This document shows, piece by piece, positions 1 through 6,403 of a stretch of 13,784 bases of DNA. The DNA is taken from assembly GCA_902462495.1 (NCBI GenBank), contig CABQCC010000041.1:1-13784 (forward strand), read 5' to 3'. The notes below the pieces were generated by a model. That model made no database searches and was not told where the DNA came from. It saw only the letters and a list, made by a program, of their open reading frames with translations. The position numbers and the translations under genes were made by a program. The DNA comes from an uncultured Eubacterium sp. (GTDB lineage: Bacteria; Bacillota; Clostridia; Oscillospirales; Acutalibacteraceae). How positions within the stretch are numbered: position 1 is the stretch's first letter; every line of letters starts with the position of its first letter.

Positions 1-9
1 ATTGAATAG

Positions 10-35
10 CCCGGTGTGGTAAATGCTTCACCGGG
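10..35. repeat. GC-rich inverted repeat at the pgk break
   Basis: CCCGGTG at 10-16 pairs perfectly with CACCGGG at 29-35 around a 12-base loop. It lies in the stretch where pgk homology has been lost and is more GC-rich than the flanking DNA. It has no following T-run on either strand, so it is not a normal terminator. It may belong to the sequence joined here rather than to pgk. Confidence 0.5.
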
Positions 36-1047
36 TCCTCCGAATGCTCTCGAAGTTATCCCATTCAGATACGCCCATAGGACCGTTCCAAATTACTGTG
101 CCTGCACCCTTGATAGCGTCAACAAAAACTTCCATTGACTTAGGACCGATATCAAGACCCATCCATCCGTCAGGAATTTCATCGGAGCTTACGATTTTAG
201 CTTCTGTATCTGCGGCATATTCCTTACCAACCTTGTTATCAACAGGGATAAGGAACTTAACGCCCTTTGCCTCTGCATCAGCCATCATTTGACCTGCCTT
301 TTCAACCCAGTCAGCCTCAAGAAGTGAGTCGCCGATTGAGTGACCGAGGTACTTCATAAATGTGTAAGCCATACCACCGCCGATGATGATAGTATCGCAC
401 TTGTCGATAAGGTTTGAAATTACGCCAATCTTATCAGAAACCTTTGCACCGCCGAGGATTGCAACGAGAGGTCTCTTTGGATTTGCAAGAGCGCCGCCCA
501 TAAATTTGATTTCCTTTTGGATGAGGAAACCGCAAACAGCAGGAAGATAAGCCGCAACGCCTGTTGTTGAGCAATGTGCTCTGTGAGCTGTACCGAATGC
601 ATCGTTAACAAAGATGTCTGCAAGAGAAGCAAGTTCCTTTGAGAAGTTCTCTTCGTTCTTTGTTTCTTCTTTTCTGTATCTTACATTTTCAAGAAGCATA
701 ACTTCGCCGTCTTTAAGTTCAGCGGCAAGCTTCTTTGCGTTTTCGCCTACAACCTCAGGGTCTTCTGCGAGTTTAACCTCTGTGCCGAGATACTCGGAGA
801 GCTTCTTTGCAACAGGAGCGAGGCTGAACTCAGGCTTGTATTCTCCCTTTGGTCTGCCAAGGTGTGAGCAAAGGATAACCTTTGCACCGTGCTCCATCAA
901 ATACTTGATTGTCGGCAAAGCTGCCACAATTCTCTTATCATTTGTGATTTCGCCGTCCATAAGAGGAACATTGAAGTCACAGCGGGCAAGAACTCTTTTG
1001 CCCTTTACATCAATATCTTCAATAGTCTTTTTGTTAAGTGCTTCCAT
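28..1047 (-). CDS. pgk: Phosphoglycerate kinase, C-terminal end lost
   Basis: Cytoplasmic glycolytic enzyme that transfers phosphate from 1,3-bisphosphoglycerate to ADP. Visible family motifs are DFNVP (residues 24-28), the substrate-binding HLGRPKG (62-68), ENVRYRKEE (120-128), NDAFGTAHRAH (148-158), GGAKVSDK (199-206) and WNGPMGV (320-326). The start is supported by AAGGAG at 1055-1060. Homology holds to about residue 332 (GVSEWDNF, near base 52). The frame then reads ESIRRTR and stops at 28-30. A normal Pgk has about 390-400 residues and ends with a GGGDS nucleotide-binding loop and a STGGGA segment. Neither is present in any frame before the window edge. Either the gene is truncated or frameshifted, or bases 1 to about 50 are a foreign or chimeric join. 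It has its own promoter (1081-1109) behind the transketolase genes. The identity is certain; the functional state is not. Confidence 0.93.
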   Translation of the reverse strand: MEALNKKTIEDIDVKGKRVLARCDFNVPLMDGEITNDKRIVAALPTIKYLMEHGAKVILCSHLGRPKGEYKPEFSLAPVAKKLSEYLGTEVKLAEDPEVVGENAKKLAAELKDGEVMLLENVRYRKEETKNEENFSKELASLADIFVNDAFGTAHRAHCSTTGVAAYLPAVCGFLIQKEIKFMGGALANPKRPLVAILGGAKVSDKIGVISNLIDKCDTIIIGGGMAYTFMKYLGHSIGDSLLEADWVEKAGQMMADAEAKGVKFLIPVDNKVGKEYAADTEAKIVSSDEIPDGWMGLDIGPKSMEVFVDAIKGAGTVIWNGPMGVSEWDNFESIRRTR

Positions 1048-1080
1048 AATAAATCTCCTTTATGAATTTTTAACAATAAC

Positions 1081-1109
1081 ATTATACAGTATCTTAATTG
1101 ATAAATCAA
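1081..1109 (-). promoter_or_regulatory. Promoter of pgk
   Basis: Reading the minus strand, TTGATT (1104-1109) is followed after exactly 17 bases by a perfect TATAAT (1081-1086), about 35 bases before the pgk start codon. This is a good sigma-A type promoter, so pgk can be transcribed independently of the transketolase genes. A short palindrome, ATTGAT-AA-ATCAAT (1097-1110), covers the -35 box. Confidence 0.75.
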
Positions 1110-1115
1110 TAAAAA

Positions 1116-1133
1116 ATGTTAATTATTTAACAA
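1116..1133. promoter_or_regulatory. Rex-like operator upstream of pgk
   Basis: ATGTTAATTATTTAACAA matches the clostridial Rex (NADH/NAD+ sensing repressor) consensus TTGTTAA-N4-TTAACAA at 13 of 14 defined positions. It sits 6 bases upstream of the pgk -35 box and overlaps the stop codon of the preceding transketolase subunit gene. Rex is known to control fermentation and, in some lineages, glycolytic genes. An alternative reading is a weak transcription attenuator, because on the minus strand the 6-bp stem is followed by six T. The stem has only one G-C pair in six, so I favour an operator. Confidence 0.55.
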
Positions 1134-2064
1134 ATTCTGTTGTAACCTTTACAATGTTTTCTGCCGAAAGACCAAACTGCTTGAGAAGATCTTTTGCAGG
1201 GCCTGAATGACCGAATTCGTCATTAACACCGATACGCTTTACAGGAGTCGGACATTTTTCTGAAAGGCAAGCACATACGGCTTCGCCCAAACCGCCGATA
1301 ATGTTGTGCTCCTCAACTGTTACAACCTTGCCTGTTTTCTTTGCAGAAGCAACGACGAGTTCGTCATCAAGAGGCTTGATTGTGGCAATGTTGATGATTT
1401 CCGCATCAATGCCGTTTTCTGCAAGAATCTTGCCTGCTTCGATAGCCTCGGCAACCATAAGACCGTTTGCAATGATTGTTACATCCTTGCCCTCTTTAAC
1501 AATCTCGCCCTTGCCGATTTCAAACTTATAGCTGTCATCGTGGAACACAGGAACGGCAAGTCTGCCGAATCTCAAATATACAGGGCCTTCGTATTCATAA
1601 GCAGCCTTAACAGCCTGCTTTGCTTCAACATCATCAGCCGGACAAATAACAACCATACCCGGAATAGAACGCATAAGTGCAAAATCCTCGCAACATTGAT
1701 GGCTTGCGCCGTCCTCACCAACAGAGATGCCTGCGTGAGTTGCACCGATTTTTACATTAAGATGCGGATAGCCGATTGAGTTGCGAACCTGCTCAAAAGC
1801 TCTTCCTGCTGCGAACATAGCAAATGATGAAGCAAAAGGAACAAGCCCCATAGTGCTCATACCTGCTGCGGCACAAATCATATTTGCTTCTGCGATACCG
1901 CAGTTGAAGTGTCTGTCAGGGTATTCCTTTTTGAAAATGCCTGTTTTTGTAGCAGCCGCAAGGTCGGCGTCAAGAACAACAAGCTTGTCTGCTCCGCCTG
2001 CTGCAAGCTCTTTAAGTGCGTTACCGTAGCTGTCACGGGTAGCAATACATTTTACTTCGCTCAT
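1123..2064 (-). CDS. Transketolase, C-terminal subunit
   Basis: This 313-residue protein carries the pyrimidine-binding (PP-side) and C-terminal domains of transketolase, which transfers two-carbon ketol units in the pentose phosphate pathway. It would work as a complex with the adjacent N-terminal subunit. FNCGIAEANM (53-62) holds the glutamate (E59) that activates thiamine diphosphate. GEDGASHQ (116-123) is a conserved substrate/cofactor segment, and the last ~120 residues match the transketolase C-terminal domain. The start follows GGAGG at 2072-2076 with 7 bases of spacing, inside the end of the upstream gene. Only 2 bases separate that gene's stop codon from this ATG, so the subunits are probably translationally coupled. 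Other split thiamine enzymes (pyruvate dehydrogenase E1 beta, DXS) are less likely because the partner subunit is transketolase-like. Confidence 0.95.
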   Translation of the reverse strand: MSEVKCIATRDSYGNALKELAAGGADKLVVLDADLAAATKTGIFKKEYPDRHFNCGIAEANMICAAAGMSTMGLVPFASSFAMFAAGRAFEQVRNSIGYPHLNVKIGATHAGISVGEDGASHQCCEDFALMRSIPGMVVICPADDVEAKQAVKAAYEYEGPVYLRFGRLAVPVFHDDSYKFEIGKGEIVKEGKDVTIIANGLMVAEAIEAGKILAENGIDAEIINIATIKPLDDELVVASAKKTGKVVTVEEHNIIGGLGEAVCACLSEKCPTPVKRIGVNDEFGHSGPAKDLLKQFGLSAENIVKVTTEFVK

Positions 2065-2066
2065 AC

Positions 2067-2906
2067 TTACGCCTCCAATTCTGCCAACTTGGCATTCAAT
2101 TCTGCCATTGCGATGTTATATTCTTCTTCGTTTGGAGCTTTGCCGTGCCAACCGACTTGATTTTCCATATAAGAAACGCCCTTGCCCTTAACGGTTTTCA
2201 TAATGATTGCAAAAGGCTTGTTTGACTTGTGGAAAGCGTCAAATGCTTTTTCAAGCTCATCAAAATCGTTGCCGTCAACAGTAATAACTTCAAAGCCGAA
2301 AGCCTTAACCTTTTCGTCAATAGGCTCAGCTGACATAACCTCACTGCAAGGGCCGTCAATCTGAAGTCCGTTGCAGTCAATGATGATGCAGAGATTGTCA
2401 AGTTTATACTGATGAGCAAACATCATAGCTTCCCAAACCTGACCTTCTTCGATTTCGCCGTCGCCAAGAACGGAATAAACATTGACATCCTTGCCAAGAT
2501 ACTTTGCACCCTTTGCCATACCGACAGCAACGCTGATACCCTGACCGAGAGAGCCTGTGCTCATATCAATACCCGGAACAGTGTTCATATTCGGGTGACC
2601 CTGAAGATATGAATCAATATGACGGAGAGTCTTTAAATCCTCAACAGGGAAAAATCCCTTGTATGCAAGTGCGGCATACAAACCCGGTGCACAGTGACCC
2701 TTTGAAAGAACGAGTCTGTCTCTGTCGTCCCACTTAGGTTCGGCAGGATTAACTCTCATTTCTTTATCATAAAGATACGCAAAAACATCTGCCGCAGAAA
2801 GTGAACCGCCCGGATGTCCTGCTTTTGCATTGTAAGTGCCCTCGATTATGCCCATACGGATTTTTGTGGCATAAATCTCAAGCTCTTTTTTACATAATGA
2901 ATCCAT
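2067..2906 (-). CDS. Transketolase, N-terminal subunit
   Basis: This 279-residue thiamine-diphosphate-binding half of a split transketolase exchanges two-carbon units between pentose and hexose/triose phosphates. Visible motifs are GHPGGSLS (30-37), SKGH (68-71), TGSLGQG (117-123) and the thiamine diphosphate/Mg2+ motif, which starts with GDGEIEEGQ (148-156) and ends near DCN. The start follows AAGGAG at 2915-2920 with good spacing. A single-chain transketolase has about 650-670 residues. Here the two halves total 592 residues in two genes, a known arrangement in many Firmicutes and archaea. The gene is first in the transketolase-pgk cluster and is divergent from the GT-C-like gene. Its promoter lies at 2951-2979. 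Confidence 0.96.
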   Translation of the reverse strand: MDSLCKKELEIYATKIRMGIIEGTYNAKAGHPGGSLSAADVFAYLYDKEMRVNPAEPKWDDRDRLVLSKGHCAPGLYAALAYKGFFPVEDLKTLRHIDSYLQGHPNMNTVPGIDMSTGSLGQGISVAVGMAKGAKYLGKDVNVYSVLGDGEIEEGQVWEAMMFAHQYKLDNLCIIIDCNGLQIDGPCSEVMSAEPIDEKVKAFGFEVITVDGNDFDELEKAFDAFHKSNKPFAIIMKTVKGKGVSYMENQVGWHGKAPNEEEYNIAMAELNAKLAELEA

Positions 2907-2950
2907 AAAAAAAGCTCCTTTGCTGATTTTCTGATTTTATTTTCCCTTTT

Positions 2951-2979
2951 ATTGTAACAAATAATTGTTAAATGTGCAA
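2951..2979 (-). promoter_or_regulatory. Promoter of the transketolase genes
   Basis: On the minus strand, TTGCAC (2974-2979) and TACAAT (2951-2956) are 17 bases apart. TG stands one base before the -10 hexamer, giving an extended -10 element. The position, 45 bases upstream of the start codon, suits the N-terminal subunit gene. Confidence 0.65.
2955..2970. promoter_or_regulatory. Palindrome between the transketolase -35 and -10 boxes
   Basis: TAACAA-ATAA-TTGTTA is a perfect 6-bp inverted repeat that fills most of the promoter spacer and touches the -10 box, a typical place for a repressor operator. Its arms are in the opposite order to a Rex site, so Rex is not the obvious ligand. It could also be chance in AT-rich DNA. 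Confidence 0.35.
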
Positions 2980-3050
2980 GAGAAAAGCAACGGATGGTAA
3001 CTATATTGTAATTTTTTATATACTAATGTTTATTTTATACAAATATCATA

Positions 3051-3079
3051 TTGATTTATACTCCGAATATGTGTATAAT
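3051..3079 (+). promoter_or_regulatory. Promoter of the GT-C-like/GT2 cassette
   Basis: TTGATT (3051-3056), a 17-base spacer and a perfect TATAAT (3074-3079) lie 32 bases upstream of the ATG at 3112. The hexamers and spacing are identical to those of the pgk promoter. It is arranged divergently from the transketolase promoter, with about 70 bases between the two. Confidence 0.75.
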
Positions 3080-3111
3080 TAACATTAACGACACAAATAA
3101 AAGGAGAAAAT

Positions 3112-4689
3112 ATGGAACAATTAACCGAAGCAAAAGAAAAAAGACTCTCCGAGAAAACATTAAAAATACTAAATAAATTCATAATGTTTTTGCCTTTTTT
3201 ATCATTGTTTATGATGAAGTGGAAAACAGACTCCGATACATACTGGATTATCAAAACAGGCGAATACATCAGTAAAAACGGAATTCCCACAAAAGATTTC
3301 CTCACTTTCCACACCGATATGGACCTTGTTGTTCAGCAATGGCTGTCGGATGTAATATACTATAAGCTGTACAGCCTTATGGGTTTTGTAGGGCCTATGT
3401 TGCTTGTTTTGGCAATGTATGTTGTTTTCTTGATACTGTTCAGAAAGCTATGCCTTGAAATATCCGATAAGCCGATTGTGGCAAGCATTGCAACCTTTAT
3501 TGCAGGAATATCAATGACTCAATTTATGGTTACAAGACCGCAAATCTTTACATATTCAATCATAATCATTGAACTCATTTGCCTTGAAAGATTTATAAAA
3601 GACGGCAAATACAAGCATTTGTTTGTGTTACCTGTTTTATCCGTTTTGGTTGTCAATCTCCACGCATCAATGTGGACAATGCTTTTTATAGTGATGTTGC
3701 CGTACATTGCAAACGCACTTCCTATAAAAATAAACGGCAAATCAACTGCGTGTTGCAAGCTTATGCCACTAATCATAACAGCAGTTGTGATGGCGGTATT
3801 CGGACTTATCACACCGTACGGAATCAAAGGATTGACTTTCCTTTTCACAACCTCAATCGGTGACAAAGTTAACAACTCCATTTGCGAACTCAAGCCGTTG
3901 ACATTCTCGCTCGACATATCCGTTATATCCCAATGGACTGAATTGCTTGCAATTCTCGGCATTTATATTTTCCACAAAAAAGGCAAAACGAACATAAGAT
4001 ACGCCCTGCTCACAGTAGGCACAGCCTTTATGATGCTTATGTACATCAAGCTTATACCGTATTTCATCATTTGCGCCGTTCCGTCAACTCTTAAATATAT
4101 TGACAACGTCGACTTCCGTGGCGCTTTTGAAAAAATGGTGAAGAAAGACCAAGAAGCAAAGAAAAAGACAAACAAGAAAGAATCAAAGGGTCTTATCAAA
4201 ATAACCGTTGCACTCATATTTGTCTTTTCGATAATAATCGTCGGCACTTTGGCAAGCGGTGTATATAACGAAGCTTCAAACTACATAAAATATGACGGCG
4301 GAAGCAAGACAACTCAGCGTATGGACGCCGCAATAACCGCTATGCAGAACGATATTGACGAGAACAATGTCACAGATTTGAAATTGTTTAACGGTTTCAA
4401 CGCCGGCGGTTATCTTGAATTCAAGGGCTACACAACATACATTGATGCCCGTGCAGATTCTTTTGTTGAAGAAGCCAATCACGATTTTGATTATTTGACA
4501 GAATATTTTAATATTTCCGACGGCAAAAAGAATTACAAAAAGGTATTTGACAAGTATGATTTCAACTACGCTTTTATTGAAAAAAGTTCTGAAAAGCCGT
4601 TGTATGTCAATCTCAAAAACGACAAAGATTACGAGCTGATATTCAAAAACAAGGAATATGCAGTGTTCAAAAAAATAAATCAGAATTAG
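3112..4689 (+). CDS. Polytopic membrane protein, GT-C glycosyltransferase-like
   Basis: A 525-residue integral membrane protein with roughly nine to eleven hydrophobic segments: near 19-36, 88-112, 122-142, 145-165, 168-204, 217-247, 272-288, 297-327 and 361-384. The first outside loop carries DSDTYW (40-45) and QQWLSD (75-80). These match the DxDTxW...HEWLS pattern of a widespread uncharacterised GT-C-like family. Further matches are VNLHASMW (181-188), TPYG (234-237) and, in the soluble tail after the last helix, AGGYLEF...YIDARAD (431-449). GT-C enzymes use polyprenyl-phosphate sugars outside the membrane, and an acidic first-loop motif is typical of the catalytic site. A Lys-rich stretch (342-359) lies before the last helix. 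The start is fixed by AAGGAG at 3101-3106. The following GT2 gene begins 10 bases after the stop. The family match is from memory of motifs; activity and substrate are inferred. Confidence 0.75.
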   Translation: MEQLTEAKEKRLSEKTLKILNKFIMFLPFLSLFMMKWKTDSDTYWIIKTGEYISKNGIPTKDFLTFHTDMDLVVQQWLSDVIYYKLYSLMGFVGPMLLVLAMYVVFLILFRKLCLEISDKPIVASIATFIAGISMTQFMVTRPQIFTYSIIIIELICLERFIKDGKYKHLFVLPVLSVLVVNLHASMWTMLFIVMLPYIANALPIKINGKSTACCKLMPLIITAVVMAVFGLITPYGIKGLTFLFTTSIGDKVNNSICELKPLTFSLDISVISQWTELLAILGIYIFHKKGKTNIRYALLTVGTAFMMLMYIKLIPYFIICAVPSTLKYIDNVDFRGAFEKMVKKDQEAKKKTNKKESKGLIKITVALIFVFSIIIVGTLASGVYNEASNYIKYDGGSKTTQRMDAAITAMQNDIDENNVTDLKLFNGFNAGGYLEFKGYTTYIDARADSFVEEANHDFDYLTEYFNISDGKKNYKKVFDKYDFNYAFIEKSSEKPLYVNLKNDKDYELIFKNKEYAVFKKINQN

Positions 4690-4699
4690 GAAACAAACA

Positions 4700-5632
4700 A
4701 TGAAAACAGCAGTAATTATTCCATGCTACAACGAAGCAAAAACAATTGAAAGAGTGGTAAATGATTTTCGTGAGAATTTGCCGCACGCCGATATATATGT
4801 CTATGACAACAATTCAACCGACGGCACATACGAAATTGCCAAAAAAGCAGGTGCAATAGTCAAAAAAGAAGTTCGCCAAGGCAAGGGAAATGTTGTGCGC
4901 TCAATGTTCAGAGATATTGAGGCGGATTGCTATATTATGGCGGACGGCGACAACACCTACCCTGCATCGTTTGCACCCGTTCTTGAAAAAGAAGTTCTCG
5001 AGGGCAGAGCAGATATGGCTGTAGGTGACCGACTGAGTTCAACATATTTTGAAATGAACAAGCGCCGTTTCCACAACTTCGGAAATGTGCTTGTCAAGGA
5101 TATGATAAACTTCCTTTTCCACTCAAAAATCAACGATGTAATGAGCGGAGCAAGAGCGTTCAGCCGTGACTTTGCAAAATCATTTCCTGTTCTGTGCAAG
5201 GGTTTTGAAATTGAAACGGAAATGACAATTTTCGCCCTTGACAACAATTTCAAAATCGTTGAAATTCCAATTGATTACCAAGACCGTGAGGAGGGCAGCG
5301 AAAGCAAGCTCAACACATATTCAGACGGTTTCAAGGTGCTGAAAACAATCGGTATGCTGTTCAGAGATACAAAGCCGCTCACATTTTTCTCAATCATTTC
5401 CGCAATCCTTATGGCGGTTGCAATCGCTTTCTTCATTCCTGTTTTTGTGGAATATATCAAAACAGGATTAGTACCGAGAATTCCGACTTTCCTTGCGTCC
5501 GTTACTTTCGGCATCGTGTCGGGAATGAATTTCTTTGCCGGAATTGTGCTGTCGGTTCTTCGCAAACAACACAGGCAGGTATTCGAAACAAATCTCAACA
5601 TAATCAGAATGCTTGACAAAAACGATAAATAA
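4700..5632 (+). CDS. Membrane-anchored GT2, polyprenyl-phosphate sugar synthase-like
   Basis: A 310-residue family 2 glycosyltransferase resembling dolichyl-phosphate mannose synthase/GtrB proteins, which load a nucleotide-sugar onto a polyprenyl phosphate at the cytoplasmic face. The GT-A domain runs from about 1 to 215, with VIIPCYNE (5-12), DNNSTDGT (36-43), the metal-binding ADGDNTYP (81-88), MSGARAFSRD (148-157) and GFEIETEM (168-175). Two hydrophobic segments follow at about 227-251 and 263-287, then a basic cytoplasmic tail. This two-helix layout is typical of GtrB-type enzymes. The start follows a modest AGGA 8 bases upstream that overlaps the preceding stop codon, so it is co-transcribed with and probably translationally linked to the GT-C-like gene. 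The pair suggests that this enzyme makes the lipid-linked sugar the partner consumes. The sugar cannot be deduced. Confidence 0.88.
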   Translation: MKTAVIIPCYNEAKTIERVVNDFRENLPHADIYVYDNNSTDGTYEIAKKAGAIVKKEVRQGKGNVVRSMFRDIEADCYIMADGDNTYPASFAPVLEKEVLEGRADMAVGDRLSSTYFEMNKRRFHNFGNVLVKDMINFLFHSKINDVMSGARAFSRDFAKSFPVLCKGFEIETEMTIFALDNNFKIVEIPIDYQDREEGSESKLNTYSDGFKVLKTIGMLFRDTKPLTFFSIISAILMAVAIAFFIPVFVEYIKTGLVPRIPTFLASVTFGIVSGMNFFAGIVLSVLRKQHRQVFETNLNIIRMLDKNDK

Positions 5633-5642
5633 AACTCCAAAT

Positions 5643-5684
5643 AAAAAGTCAGTCCTTAAAAAATTCAAAAGGGCTGACTTTTTT
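5643..5684. terminator. Bidirectional terminator between convergent operons
   Basis: AAAAAGTCAGTCC (5643-5655) pairs with GGGCTGACTTTTT (5671-5683) with a single G-T wobble and a 15-base loop. The plus strand ends in a T-run (5679-5684). The minus strand also ends in T because the left arm begins with A residues. It lies between the stops of the GT2 gene (5632) and the TVP38-type gene (5687), so one hairpin can end both transcripts. Confidence 0.9.
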
Positions 5685-5686
5685 AT

Positions 5687-6403
5687 TTATGCATTGAGTT
5701 TTTGCTTTTTGTCGTTATGTTTTTTGTAGATAATTGCACAAGCACCCGAAACAACGGCTGTCAAAACAAATATAGTCGCAGCGGATTTTATGTTGTTGTT
5801 CATCAATTCGTTGCCACAAATTGTTGAGGTAATTATTGATGGGATTCGTGCAATTGTTGTTATTGCAAAAAACCTGAACAAATTAATATCGGTTGCCGAA
5901 ACGATATATGTAAAAATGTCTTTTGGCGTGCCCGGAATGAGATAGAATATCCACAAAAAGAGATTTTGATTATCTGTATCACTCAAAACCTTTAGCTGTT
6001 TTATTTGCTCCTCGTTTACAAACGCTCCGATGAACGCCTGTCCAAATGCTTTTGAAAGAAAGACAATTACAAGAGAGCCTAAAAATGTACCGATTGAGCA
6101 ATAAAGAAGTCCTCCCCAAGTGCCGAAAGCATAACCCGACGCAATTTCCAACGGCTCGGCAGGTATGATTTTAATCACCGTTTGAAATGCACGAATAAAG
6201 ATAAACACAACCGCACTAAAGTTCTTGTATTGTGACAGCCATGCGTCAAAACTTTTTGTATCGGATACAAATTCGGTCAGTTGTTTGCCAACGGTGAAAT
6301 ACACCGCCAAAAACAAGGCAACAAGAAAAGCAAATGCCACACCGTAAATTATACAAACATTTTTCGGAGGAACTTTGAAGTATTTTTTAAGCAGTTTCAT
6401 CAT
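5687..6403 (-). CDS. TVP38/TMEM64 (VTT domain) membrane protein
   Basis: A 238-residue multi-spanning membrane protein of the TVP38/TMEM64 group, related to DedA proteins. Hydrophobic segments lie near 16-37, 63-80, 86-118, 147-170, 173-197 and 206-226. Conserved features are PAEPLEIASGYAFG (81-94), GTFLGS (105-110) and FYLIPGTPKD (153-162), the re-entrant loop signature. The tail is short and basic (227-236). DedA relatives have been shown to recycle undecaprenyl phosphate, and eukaryotic VTT proteins scramble lipids, so lipid transport is a reasonable inference but is not shown here. Two adjacent ATG codons exist. AGGAGG at 6408-6413 is 4 bases from the first and 7 from the second (6400), so the second may be the true start. 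Its 5' end overlaps the GT8 gene by 14-17 bases, which indicates coupled translation. Confidence 0.88.
   Translation of the reverse strand: MMKLLKKYFKVPPKNVCIIYGVAFAFLVALFLAVYFTVGKQLTEFVSDTKSFDAWLSQYKNFSAVVFIFIRAFQTVIKIIPAEPLEIASGYAFGTWGGLLYCSIGTFLGSLVIVFLSKAFGQAFIGAFVNEEQIKQLKVLSDTDNQNLFLWIFYLIPGTPKDIFTYIVSATDINLFRFFAITTIARIPSIITSTICGNELMNNNIKSAATIFVLTAVVSGACAIIYKKHNDKKQKLNA

Noticed and set aside
1..35. Terminator or rRNA fragment at the left edge
   Set aside because: The hairpin has no T-run on either strand. A faint resemblance to small-subunit rRNA ends (ATTGAATAG...CCGGTG) is too short to support.
614..1210. 198-residue plus-strand open frame
   Set aside because: It lies antisense to pgk and the end of the transketolase gene, has Ser/Phe-rich low-complexity composition typical of a reverse frame, and resembles no family.
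2955..2970. Rex site at the transketolase promoter
   Set aside because: The arms are in the order TAACAA...TTGTTA, the reverse of the Rex consensus, and no alternative offset gives a good match.
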